From Anisakis pegreffii (taxonomy: Eukaryota; Nematoda; Chromadorea; Rhabditida; Anisakidae): 64,000 nucleotides of DNA. Numbering within the stretch: position 1 is the first letter of the stretch; each line of letters opens with the position of its first letter. The DNA lies in NCBI GenBank assembly GCA_035041965.1, contig JAPYMA010000016.1, forward strand, positions 123,956 through 187,955. The letters run 5' to 3'. The notes beneath the pieces were generated by a model. It was not told where the DNA came from, searched no databases, and saw nothing but the letters and a program-made list of their open reading frames with translations. Below, one piece after another: positions 27,201-39,980 of this stretch. The translations under genes were made by a program, and so were the position numbers.

Positions 27201-30200
27201 TGTATTGATAGTATTATCATTATTGCTATTATTATTTCTATTATTGTTAGAGCAATTGTTATAGTCATCATTATTATCTTTTAAAAAGAATATGAGGCAA
27301 TATAACAATTAGATTTGTAAAAGAAATTTCTACAGCATAAATTTCTTGTCAAACAAGCTCTGAATTGCGAAACTTTTACTAATTGTAAGATATCTTCTTA
27401 TGTCTTTATCGGAAGTATCTGAAGTTGGGAATCTTTTGAATAGTTTCAATACAAACTTCCAATGAATTAACAAAGACTAGTCAATATTACACGACATTAT
27501 GCAATGAGTGTTTGAGTGTATTGAGATGTGATTATTTGATTTGATGTTGTTAGCTTAATGCAGATCGACATTTCGTATATTTGGGATCATCAAATTCGCA
27601 GATGCGCGATCATGGATGTTACTTTTTTGATGCTGGTGAAAATGGAGGACAAGTGGACACGATTCGTGCTCAACTAGGTGTTTTTGATCGTTCGAATATA
27701 CCGAAACTGATGGCACGAATAGGACAATGCTTCACTCAAGCGAAGGTGTGTGATTATGTTATGAATCGCATCGATTAGGTATTGCTTCACCACAACCTAC
27801 ACTGCGTTATTGCTCTATCATTGACGAATAAACTAGCACAGTGTTGTGCAACCATGCTATGGATTAGAATAAATTAGCACAACCTTAGAATAGTCTGGCA
27901 CACCTTAGCACCTGAATGTAACTTCAACTAATCCCTAGATGAATGATGTTCTCTAGTTTATGAATGAAATAGATGAAATCAATTGCCTGCATCGAATCAA
28001 CGGGAACTTCACGATGATGGGTTTTTTTCGATATGCGATACAAAAACGTTCTTCAGCGTTCGTTTCACATAAATTGACGTATTCAAGAGCAACGTGTTCA
28101 CAATTGGTCAGCATTTACAATTAAGGAATGCAGATTTTTGGAATATGCTGTCCATGCCATTCATTCATGAGGGGAAAGTGCTTTTGAAGGGCCGAATTCA
28201 AGTTACAATAAAGATAGTCCGTAATTGTGATGAATGAGATTTAACCTTAAACTTATGCTGAGACTAATGCCGGCGAGCCATCTGTTTTTTAATGCACATC
28301 TTATCTTCGACATAACATAGAGTCATCTGTTTCTTTGATAGATATCTCATCCGTGCTGTGAGCCTCAGCTTATGCCCAAGACTGACTGGAATTACAGTTG
28401 CCGAATTCAGCAGCTGAAAACTAAAAGAATTGTGTAAAATTAGGCTGGAAGAGTGGGGGCTGAATTTTCGAAGTCTCTGTATGATCTGTTCATTACCGAT
28501 CTGTTCATTCGTCAAACCAATTCAGCTGGTAGCATTCACGAATGTCACTCATTAAGAGAGCTCCTCATAGACATGCTACTCATGCTCATTACTCATCATT
28601 TTGCTCACCGATTGCTCACGTTGTGAGCGCATTTGCAACTGCTCACTGCTTGCTGAAGAGCTGGGTAGAAATTTTTGAGCAGCTTAAATATGATCGTTAG
28701 TTTGAGCAGCTTAAACGGATGATATAAATTCGTGAGAAAAATATATAAGAGAAAAAATTGAAGGAATCTCAAGTGAAATTGCTCGATAAACATCACAATC
28801 AAACGTTCGATGTAATCGGTGGTCGAAATACGAGCGGTGAGCCGTATACATTTTCGGACGGTTGTGGACGGATATCGAAGGAGTGTGCAAAAGACATTGC
28901 GAAAGATTTGGGCCTTGAGAACTGTGTACCGAGTTGTTTCCAGGTACGCTGACTGCAAGACAAGAAACCAGGATTTTTTCGTAGTGTTATTTTTTGCGTT
29001 TTTTCTTTCACTTGTTTTTTTTGGTTTCCGAAGAAGTTTCCGAGCAAACTTTCCCTGAATAATGTAGTATATGGTTTAGTTTTTGATAATAGTTGATAGT
29101 ATTGTACTGAAATGCAAATGTGACGGCGCAGAGCTTGAATGGATCGATTGCATGAAATGGTTTTAAACGTTTCGATATTGAGGGATATTCTGGAGTCTAG
29201 TTTAACGCAGCTTGAAAGAATCGTTATTATGATGCTTTTTTGAAGATGAATGTACATCACAGATATGTATGTCGTCAAAACTTTGTATAAAGTGATCGAA
29301 TCCACAAAGTTTCCGGAGATCAAATTGAGGAAACGACCAACTGTCTATTTTTCGGTTCCTTTTGAAGATGATGGGAATACTTACTTGCAGATTCGGTTCC
29401 GCGGCATCAAAGGTGTTGTATCAGTGGATCCTTGGCTATCCGAGCGATTGGAATGGTCACAGAAGTATCTGAATCCGGACAGTGAGGCGGAAATTAACGG
29501 GAAGAATGAACTGCGTATTCAGTTCAGACCATCACAGGTTGTGTTTTGTGCTCGGTTTTCTTCTTTCAGTTCGTTTGAGCTGTATCTTTTTTCGATTGAA
29601 TTTTTGATTTACTCTTCAATAATTTATTCATTCACTCAGCACATTACTGTTTATTTTGCGTATAAACGTTGCTTCAAGATCGCTGCAATTATCGTTGCTC
29701 TTATAATGATAAATCGCTTCCCTCGTTCAGACATATGATCTTGCATATGGCATCGTTGTTTTTATCTGCAGTTGCGAGCGATTCAACTTAAAACTTTGTG
29801 AATTTGATGATTGAATGAATTAGATTCGTTCATCAGGGATATTATTAATCAGAAGCAATTGCGCATTCCATTTTAAAAATTAAAATTCTTTCTCTCCTGG
29901 AAAACTCTAATAAAGTTTCTTCGCTCTCCTTCGAAAGAATTTCATCGAGTTTCAGTTTAGAAGAAATTTGATGGATCAGAAGAGGAAAAAATTGAAATAG
30001 TTAAATGTTCAAGTCCAACCGCAGTTTGCTTGAATCGACCATTAATTGCCATTCTTGATCAGGTTTGATTTCTTCCTTCTTTCTAAGGATGTTGGTGATG
30101 TGTTGATAATTTAGTAAGAGTTCTGGTAATAATGATATCAAATCAATTTTGGATGTGGCACACTTACTTATCAAAATGATGTAAATAAAAGTAAATCATT

Positions 30201-33200
30201 GAATTAAACAAACAGGTGAGTGCTATGCAAGGTTATAAGATACACTGTCGAGTGAGCGATCGCATCTGTGTATTGTTGGACAAGGAATTAATGGAAATGG
30301 CTAAGGCACTTATGTGTGAGGATAGGTTCGTGAATGTTGTTCTTATAAAACTGTCATTATTCATTGTTAAAGCTTTGGTTATGATTGCTTGTGCTATCGC
30401 TGTCCTTATCACTATCATTGTGGTCATCAATTGAATTGAAAAATTTTTGCAGTTGTCGAGATAGATTAGGTGAACTTCCGCGGCGTATGAACATTGACGA
30501 GTTATCACTAGCTGATGGATTCGCTCTCACTCAAGAACCATTCTTTAGAAGTTTGTTACGAGCAAGCGTTGCCTATACGATAAGTATGTGGTGATATTCG
30601 ATAGTGAACCTACTCATTTGGTTGTTTGAGCTTCAGTTTTTGACTTGCTCAATGTCGATTGCGTTCATTGAAAATTGTAATTGATGAACTATGAATTGTT
30701 TAGTTGAATCTTCATTCGAATACTTATGAAACTAGTAAAATCTGAGCTCTAAATAAACGAACTCTGAGCTGAGTGACTGTTATGAGTTGGTGATTTTTAA
30801 GCTTTTTATGATTGTTGAAGAGCGATGGATTCATTGGAAGAAAATTGAAGTGTTTCTTTGATTTATTGATTGTATTTGTGAAATTAAGAGAAGCAACTAT
30901 CAAAAGCGCAAATTAAAATTCCACAATATTTGGGTCGAACGATGTTCGGCGTTATCGATGAGACAGGCATATTGCAGTACGGACAGGTCTTTGTGCAATA
31001 TTCCAAAACGATCACTAATAAGAAACCAAGTCCAAATGCATCCAAAGCGATTCTCAAAGGTCATTCTCGTTGGCGATTTATTCTTAGATTTTTAGTTCAT
31101 CGAATAGATTCGTGAATAATCGTCTTAATGAGATACGTCGACAATATTCTTGTTTATAACTCTTGAATTGTTGATAAAATGATCAGTTCTTCAGGACCGA
31201 TTTTGTTGACAAAAAATCCACAAATAGTGGCCGGTGACGCGCGAGTGTTCGATGCCGTTGATGTACCCGAATTAAGACACTTAGTTGACGTTGTTGTTTT
31301 TCCGCAGTACGGACCAAGAACACACCCTGACGAAATGGCTGGTGGGTCAGATTAGATCAGATCGTTTCGTTCACATAATTAATCATTTTCTGTTTTGCAA
31401 TTAGTTGCGCTTTCCGTTTCAAGTGCTTTTATTGTTAATATTGCTAGTGCTTGCGACTGTTATCGGTGCTGTTTTCGATTTCATTGTTGTCTGAATTTGA
31501 AGAAAAACTTCCATTGTTATTATTGTCATTGAAAGAGTTGTGACAGTGGTGATGATAATAATATAAACATAATAATAATGATAATAGTAGCGATAATATC
31601 GGCGACAGCAACAATAGTACTGCTATAGTAATTACCTGGATTGGCCAGGTATCAAACGTTTGTAACGTCGCTGGTCACAATGCGTTTCCATTCGGTCCTT
31701 GATCGTGCTTTCCTTTGCCAGCTGTTGCACAGTTTCTTTGTAATATCGTCTTTGCATCTTATTGGACGTCCATCTTATCCTGATGTAGTAATATTAAATA
31801 ATAAAAGCTAATAATGATAGCAGTGATGAATGAGAAGCGGTTTGAGGCTCCGATTTGGACGGCGATGAATATTGCGTAATATGGGATCGGGGACTGTTGT
31901 TGGAAAATAATGAAGAGCCAATTGACTACACCAGATCAGCGCGTGTGCCTGACAACGTTGCCGAGTCGGAATTGGTTCGTTTTTGACGGATGACTTTTTC
32001 GTTTCGGATTTTTCATCTCAATTCTATTTATGCACTATACTCATAACTGATTCAGAGTTCGATTCTTGTTGAAGGTACCGGAGATGATAAAATTCTTCGT
32101 GAATTACATCAAACAAGATTCAATTGGTACGATCGCAAATGCGTTTATGGTGAACGCAGACCTTTATGGTATTGCCAGTCAGGTTCTCACCTTCTCTCTG
32201 TTCTTTTAGCATCCAGATTGTTTCCGGTAAAGTCAATTTCGTTCTTATGAGAAACTTCCATTGAAAGAGTTTTTTTCGATTTTTCTTTCTGTAAGCACAA
32301 ATGGAAAGTGCAATTCGTATGTAAGTGTACAGATTTCATATTTGGTCGTATGCATACGATTTCGCATGTTCCACTGTTTAATATTTTTTATTCTGTTATT
32401 ATTGTTGGAACATTTTGATGATATGCTCAAAAAATTTCAATGAAAACCCACTAGGCTTTTATATTGCCTCTATGGGTGATACCGTATTGAATTACTGATC
32501 ATCTATCAGTGTTTTGGGTGCCACGTCGACAACATCATTGATGATTCTTGATCAATATTTGATCGCCGGTGATCAATGGTGATCAATCGAATGTCAGTTG
32601 ATCAACGGAATGGTTTGCAAACGAATGATTAACACCAAATTTCGAATTGTATTAGGATGATACGGCAGTGATATGTGTTCCAAATTGAAGGTTTGTATGA
32701 ATATCGCCTGGAAGCACAGTCAATCCGTTGACTTTCCAAAAACCGGACAGCTGCCAGAACCGCTAATAAAAAAATGGACAGAACAAAAGGACGGAACATT
32801 TTTGCCACCGGAGAAGGCTGAAAGATGGCCGGATTTTATGAATAAATCTTATGCGCCATGTTATTTGTCACCACGCTTAACTGGATATCTGTTCAGGTTT
32901 ACATTCCATTTTGCATTCCCTTAATGATCGTTACATTAAAATTTCTTTTCTTCTGTATTAAACATCAGAAAAATCATTCTCGTGAAGGAGAATAATTCTC
33001 GGAACGTTTCTTCTGCTTGAAGGGACCTTTTACCCATTCATTTGACTTTACATTTCTTCACCTGCTCATTTCATGTGCGCATTATCCAGTTTCATATTTT
33101 TTTCATTCAATAATTAATCAGTGCTTTTATTAATTAATCAGCGCTTCAGCTGTTGCTTGAAGCGTTGCGAGACAACTCTAGAAAATCAAGATTCAGGTGT

Positions 33201-36200
33201 TCAGGAAGGAAGAGTAATACACTGGTATGAATTAACCGAAAGTGAAGCACCGAGAATAAGGGCAGAGCGAGTTCAACCATAACGAATGTTCATAAATTTA
33301 ATAAAAGGAGATGCATATGTACAAAATTGTGGCAGTAGCAAAAGATGCAAATGATCGCGACTATTTGATGAGCAGATTTCTCGATGTGGTTGTGGAACCC
33401 TGAAGTGGAAAGACCACCGAACGGAGAAGAAATGAAGACTGTTGAAAACAAAATCATTCAGCCTCTCATGTTAACGCAGCATTTTTGTATTGTAGGCGAA
33501 TTCGATTGGTTGAGGATGTTTTGGCGATTACGAGTGTTAGTGAACAGCGTGAAGTGCTTGAGTTGGAGCGGGATTTGCTGTATGAAGGACGCGAGAAGTA
33601 TTTGGAGATTGCGAGGGAGCGATATAATGCGTATTGTGCTGATGTTGGCGTATGTTGCTTTTGGTTTTTGATCATGGCTTCAATTGCTTGAGGGTTCGCT
33701 TCTACTGAGGTTATGAGTCGTACACATGAAGTGATCGTTTGGGAATAGCCAAAAAATTTTGCAATTTACAACACTTACCCTAATGAGAGTTGTGTGTGCG
33801 GAAGCGTGGTTTCGTTACCTAAACTCAACCTGCAGTCGAAGGGAGATCGTGAATGCAAAAAAACGTTTAGGAAGTAATAATTTGAGGATAATTTGACGTA
33901 GTCAATTATAACTTCGATAAAGGAAAATATTCGTTAACGTGTGCAATTTTTTGACTATAAATTCGACTGCGATCCGCTTCAAGGATTTTTAGCAGACAGC
34001 ATTTATCACTCTGTTTATTTCACTTTCTACAAAATTCAAAAATTTTCATCTGGCAAACCGCCTATGCTGTATGCATTGTTAAAGGCTTTACTGGATAATT
34101 ATGGAATCCCAGACGAAGGGCAGTTATTTTCGGGGTGTGTAAGTGTGATACGGAATCGTATAAGCGATCGTGACATGGACGATATGTCTCTTTATAATAC
34201 ACTTCATATGATCGAGCAAAAAGTGACTGAAGTCTTCATGAGGTTCGATGGACTGATTTTATTATATTGTTCTTTGTTTTATCAATAGTCTCATTCTATT
34301 TATTCCAATATTTCTCTTCTCTTTTTAGATTTCTGTATCATTTTCTACTATACAATTAATTGTAGTTATTTTTCCAATCCTTGATCAATCAAAATTTCTT
34401 CTCATTTTCATGGAAATTTTACATCGAAGCTTTCATTTGTGATACTTTCATTGTGGAATCTTTTTATGTCCAGTTTCAATGCAGTGACTTTGATTGTACT
34501 CATTAGAGTGCCTAATTTTTATGGGACCTTTCTCATGCCATGAAGCTTAAAATTTCGTGCATGCGTTGAAATCGTAATATTTGATCACAGGCTTCAACTC
34601 AGGGTCTATCCATCCGTGAGAAAAAACAACCGAAAATGCCAGTGAAAATTAAACTGTAGATTTGTGAATTTAGCCGAATGATTCGTAATTGTCGCATCAG
34701 CTCAATAGTCCATCGCAACAGTTATACGCATGGTCTCGAAAATAATCAAATAAAGAAGTAAAACGAATAAAAAATGTTCTTAGGAGCAAAAGGACGAATT
34801 TCAAAACATTAGAATTTTGAGTTAAAAAATGGTTAAAGTTGCGGTGCTTAGAGTAAAATTTGCTTTCGAAAGCAAACGAATTTCAGATTCCGTATCAATT
34901 TCTACAAAGAATTTGGTGGTTACGTTGAGAACACCGAAATGGAACGTTCGTTTGACGGCAGCGATGCATTAGAAGCGAGCGAACGTCGTATCTGTAGGAA
35001 CCCTTCGGAGGATATGAAAAAAAAGGCGTCAGCATATTACGAGATTTGCTATGGTATCAAGTTTGATTTCGCTCTTGTCATCTACTTATTCGCACATTAC
35101 GTTGGGCACCTATTGATAGATAGTAGATTTTTGTGCTCTTTCACTTGGTTGTTAATTATCAACTTGCTCATCCACCGTTATTCTCTGTAGGCATGCACTG
35201 AATTGAATTTTTCGATTTCATTATTTTGATTGAACGGAGCGAAAGTGATTTCAGGCGAAGCGTCGAGGAATGTAACTGGCAGGAGAATTCTATCATTTCC
35301 TTGGGTCGCATGGGATGTTATGAAAAGTTTGAAACGAAGTATCAGTTCAAGAATGATTTCGATCGATCCGCTCTCTGATTGCCTTTCTAAAGTACTGTTT
35401 TTTCTCCATTTGAAATTACCTTTAATAATCCAGCTGTAAATATTTTTTCAAAACACATGCAATTGGACAGTTCAAGAAGATCGAGTGGTAGCTTTGCGAA
35501 TTCATTTTAGACTTTTTTTTGCGTAAGTTGTGATGATCACTGTCCGATTTCATCATAATGAGAATGAGTTAGGCGATACAAAAGAATGCGAACGATCCAG
35601 GACTTCGCATGAAATGCTCAGGGTGTGGATGTTCTTGGAAGGAATCAGAAACTGTAATGTGGGCTGCTGTCAGTTGATTGCTTTTCATTTTTGAATTTTG
35701 TTGCTGTTGATTGTTTATTTTATCATTGTTGAAATTCGTTTTATTATTGACTCGTGCTTATGGTTGGGATGATTATCTGTTGTTCAATGATTATAAATTT
35801 TTAACTGTTTATGAGGTTTTTTTCCGTGCTGCAATCGCAAATGGTGAGGAAGGATTCGAAAGCAGCAGCTGGCGATAGCGATTGGAATAGCAGATTTTCA
35901 ACTTTAGTACTTTTCGTTTTCGTGTTCAGTGCTTCTCATTCGCATTGCTTACAGACGATAAATGATTACTGTAACCATAATGAAAGTGCCAAGCAACGAT
36001 TCATGGAGCACATCACCAAGCAATCTTCGTCGGTTCACGCTATTAAACGCTATTGTCGCAGATTTAAAGGTATCGCAATTTGTAATTTAACTGTTAGCCC
36101 ACAAATTTCTCGTGTTTTTTTTTCAATTTCAAAATGCGACTGTTTTCCAGTTTGAGTCGATCTCTTTAAGGAAATTTCAATTAAAATGAAATGCATAAGA

Positions 36201-39200
36201 ATATTTCGTCACTGTCGGCGTATTTGTTGTTATGATTTTGAATTGAGCAGATGGGTGAATCTGTTCATTTTCCCAGCCTTATTGCGTTCTCTAAATGAAT
36301 GAAATGATTTTTTTGGAATTGAAAGAATTTTCATCTCGGAATGAATGATCAGTCATCATTCATAAGATTATCTGAATGCGAATGGCGTAATAGGAAAATG
36401 TGATGAATATGAAAAAACCGGACTTGAATTTTGAGAAATATTGGTGGAAAATTTTCATGGGAAATACAGTTTTAAGGCTTAGATCGTTTAATGTTTGTTG
36501 TATGTGAATGGGCCAACAGTGAACAGTTACTGGAGGATTGCTTAAAAATGGAACATCTTTGTATACTGCTGATTCAGTTCGGTCTTGGCTATCTTACTAG
36601 GCAGGATGCGTCATCGCCGAATGTTTTTCTTGAAAAGGTTCACATTGATTTATGCAAGAACATTGCAATAATCTTCACTTTTGACTGCTCAATTGGTGTA
36701 TGATGATGAAACTTCTCTTTGGTTTCTTGATTACGATTCAGTTGTCGCATTATTTTCAGCGCTCCTCTCAAACTTCAGTTATGCCTTATTGCTAAGGGTT
36801 TCGCAAGAATATTTCTCATTGGAACAGTTTCACATAGACCTACTATGAATTGTTCGCAAATGTCTCAGAGTTTTATTTGTAGACCGATACGCTATTGAAT
36901 GTGGATGAACGAAGCGATGAGGATGGTGCGAGAAGTGGCGCTGACGAATGCTTTGATCTGAGCGATCGTTTAGGTGGCTTAGGCAAATGCTTCATGGATT
37001 TTCTGCAATTTTTGACATCAAGACGATTCGAAACGATGAAATTGATCAACTTCATGCATCCGAACCTCGGATTTCATTCGATTCTAATGCGTGGACAGTG
37101 GCGACATCTGCATAAGGCACGTTCACTGTTCAACGTTTGAACATTCAGTTCTTCGTCGTTTTAATTGATCTGCATTAGTGAATTCGCTTTGCATTCTGCT
37201 CATTGATTTGGTCGGATTTTTTCAGTGCTCGTTGCTTGACATCAGTTTGAGTGTTGATGAGCCCTAAAAAGTCAACCATGATGAGCCTTAAATCTTAATC
37301 AGTAATGCAACGCTTGTTTAGCTTCAATCTGAATTTCCTGTAGTATATTTGAGATCTGTTAATGGTGATTCGCTATCGGATTTGTTGTTCGCGTCGATTG
37401 TTTCCTCGTCCCATTCACTTGTTACAGTGGAAAGGGTATTTTCGTATGTCGTGTGGTTGGGCAGAGCGTTTATGACAAACGTATCATTTACTTATACAAA
37501 CACCAACAATGAACAGAAGAAATTTTGCATCAAAAATATTAGTTAGATTAAGGTGTGATAAGAGGGGATGGTGCTATAAGAAATGACGTGATGTGTATTG
37601 CCAAAACCAATATATTTCGATACATTCAGAAATAAGATATAACAGTTTGATAAGGAATAAATATTGCACATCGAAGGTGAATCACAAAATTAACTCCCGA
37701 GCCTGAAGTCAGTATCACACCTGTCGAGAGCGTCGTCCTTCCCGATTACCAGTTTCGTGTGTACCATTGATGGACAGTATCTCACTTTCCAAGTTTGACT
37801 GCTCGAGTTCTGGCACTGCTGAAAATGCTGAAAACGCTAAAACTGGTTTTGTGACATTGATTGATTCGCTTCGAGATGACGCTGGGGAATCCGACGTGAT
37901 TGTTTCATTCGGCAGCATAGTACGATTTTGAGACAATTCACATAATATCCAACTGCAGCGATGACGATCATTACAATTATCATTACTGCGATTCCCGTAA
38001 TAAATTTCTAGTGCTTTGCGATTTCTTCTAGTTCATTTTCGATAATCTGCACTGTCTTATCGACTGACTACATCGAGAAAAAAAACAACAATCCTGTCTC
38101 GTCACTGATTGTTTTAACCATCCCGGAGTGTTTATCGGCTCTCTGTAATGATACGTTCACAAAATCGTTTTGGTGGGTTGTCATTTTAATGGCTGCAGAG
38201 GTTTGCTCTTCAGTGATCGTCGGTAAAGTTCTTGCACTGAAGATGATATCATCAAGTTCCAATTTGAGTCTTTCTTCTTCCTGTATGTTTTGAATATTGC
38301 GATGTTGTTCTATTGTACCGCATTTTGCTATGGTGGAATTGAATTTCAAGTCGGTTGATCGTGCTTTCACGAATGCAATTCGATTCTTGATTCTCACTGG
38401 AAGTTCTGAGTAGCACGGTCCACTGACTTTGTGATTAATGAAGATTTCGTCTAAGTCGATATTTCGGCATGGAAATATCTTCGTAGTACCCCCTTCATTT
38501 TTCGCACTTATATCCGTTCTTCTGAGCAGAATTCGTGCGGCAGTAGTTGGGTCGCTTTACGAAATGCATTCAATAATACCATGTATGTAAGTCCGGGTTT
38601 TGCAAATGACTTTCCTCGTTTCCACCATGTCTCGAGTTTCCATAGTCTCCAAGTGATCATACAAATACTGAAGTTTCGTATTGATAAGGTCGAATTTCTC
38701 GTTTTCAGGAACATCTTGCATGAAAAGCATTTTTCCCGATTTGCCGTGATTCACTTTCTTTTCATGCTGAATGTCTGGATTTTTTTGGTTATTGTTTACT
38801 GTTTTCAGGCTGCGCTTAAAACATTGTATTCCATCGTTTTAACGGGACGTTTTGATGCACTTACTCGTCACACTGCTGAGACGCAAAATTATTCGCATTC
38901 GAAGGTTTGTTTGTCTCGAACCGTTGGTTTTTTCTCAGATTGGAATGATTTTTTCCCATTTGTTCAATTCTCTATCAGCTTTCGGAACTTGATTGACTCG
39001 TTTCTGTGTTATCATTATTCGAGTTTTGCCAGATTGAAAGGATAACTGTATAGAAGCTTAAATAACAATTTTTGATTACATTAAAGGAGGCGACAGTTGA
39101 CGACACTTATCTGAGCGAATTGGAACCGTTTGTAATTGAGTTGCCGGATGATATGAAAAATGAGGACGAAGAAATCGTCAATAAAATACGTTTGCATGCG

Positions 39201-39980
39201 GGTGTTAAATATTTACATATGAGACGATTGGGTAAACCGAGAAGTAAGTTGATCGTGTAATATTCATAGTGAATTGTGTAACTTTTATTTTGAATGCTTC
39301 ATATCATTTCTGAGTTTCTAGTGAAGTTTTCTTGTCAATATGCGCACAGAACTGTTGTTTACAATTAGCAGAATGATGAAATTATATCAAATCGAATGTT
39401 ATAGTTCATGCATTCATTTTTAAAAATTGCGCATGATCTTATTATCTATAAATTGTTTCAAATTATTCCACAATATGAAGTCGTATATTATTGAATGGCG
39501 TTTCGCTGACCTGTGCAATGAAATTGCCCTTTGCATTTGCTTCAAAGTTCCAGAGACTGGTATCATCACACTTTATCATGGTTACAATTCCGCACGCTGT
39601 GCAATTAAGTCGTCCTTGATGTCGCAGATAGATTCATTTAGCGTTGTTCAATCATTCAAGGAAGATAAATTATATCGATTACAAGAAAGTTCAGTGTTGA
39701 TTACGAGGAAAGATGCACAGTAATAAAAACAATAAAGAAATGTCACAGCATAGTGGTAATGTGTTGAATCAGTAATTATAATTGTACTCATAATAGTACA
39801 AATACATTTTGCATGTTTTCAGATCATGTGGTTGTATCTGCTGTTGGTACAATAGAATCGCTGAATCGATTACGTACACTCCTGGCCGTCAAACCATCGC
39901 TGAACTCATTCAACAACACGAAAAGACGTTCCGAAATGGTCTCAAGACTCGTTTATGAGCGTATCTCAGCACTTGTCTGA
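21241..39980 (+). CDS. ego-1: Cellular RNA-dependent RNA polymerase, EGO-1/RRF-1 type (32 exons, N-terminal tip missing)
   Basis: Phase-consistent exons: 21241-21383, 22038-22180, 22698-22921, 23269-23306, 23467-23642, 23801-23918, 24702-24799, 25359-25554, 26052-26168, 26416-26586, 26949-27159, 27564-27745, 28764-28943, 29391-29537, 29961-30062, 30216-30325, 30453-30583, 30889-31059, 31195-31341, 31847-31974, 32075-32182, 32691-32896, 33496-33649, 34085-34242, 34887-35053, 35255-35391, 35955-36069, 36483-36637, 36883-37116, 38809-38904, 39087-39243, 39823-39980. They encode about 1,591 residues, close to C. elegans EGO-1. Landmarks in order: [101 protein letters not shown], the catalytic DLDGDEY (about residue 937), [43 protein letters not shown]. 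This family copies target RNA into secondary siRNAs in germline and somatic RNAi. Which paralogue it is (EGO-1, RRF-1 or other) cannot be decided by eye. The weakest joints are exons 4, 9 and 21 and the GC donor after 37,116. No stop or frameshift breaks the frame. Confidence 0.93.
31852..31866 (+). other. Catalytic DLDGD motif of the RdRP
   Basis: GAT TTG GAC GGC GAT, five bases into the exon that starts at 31,847, encodes DLDGD. These aspartates bind the metal ions for nucleotidyl transfer in QDE-1-type polymerases. The preceding Gly is split by the intron (G|GC) and the neighbours are intact, so the enzyme is predicted active. Confidence 0.92.
37117..38808 (+). other. Apparent GC-AG intron of the RdRP gene
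   Basis: The exon ending HLHK (…CATAAG, 37,116) is followed by GCACGT rather than GT. The next exon begins after TTTTCAG at 38,809 with AALKTLYS. RdRP relatives read through this join without a gap. The nearest GT donor (CAC|GTTCAC) gives a stop codon after splicing. The intron is 1.7 kb and contains the envelope-like remnant. Confidence 0.6.
37680..38760 (-). mobile_element. Antisense envelope-like retroelement remnant inside the RdRP intron
   Basis: On the minus strand, three neighbouring open frames read like pieces of one glycoprotein. A charged N-terminal piece (about 38,754-38,560) is followed by a cysteine-bearing piece with [10 protein letters not shown] and CYSELPVRI (about 38,520-38,068). 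Last comes a hydrophobic stretch long enough for one membrane span (about 38,010-37,942) with a short tail. The arrangement suggests an Env-like protein of a BEL/Pao or Ty3/gypsy element. A frame change near 38,560 and a stop before the membrane span show it is broken. No LTRs, gag or pol were found in the intron. The family assignment is tentative. Confidence 0.45.
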
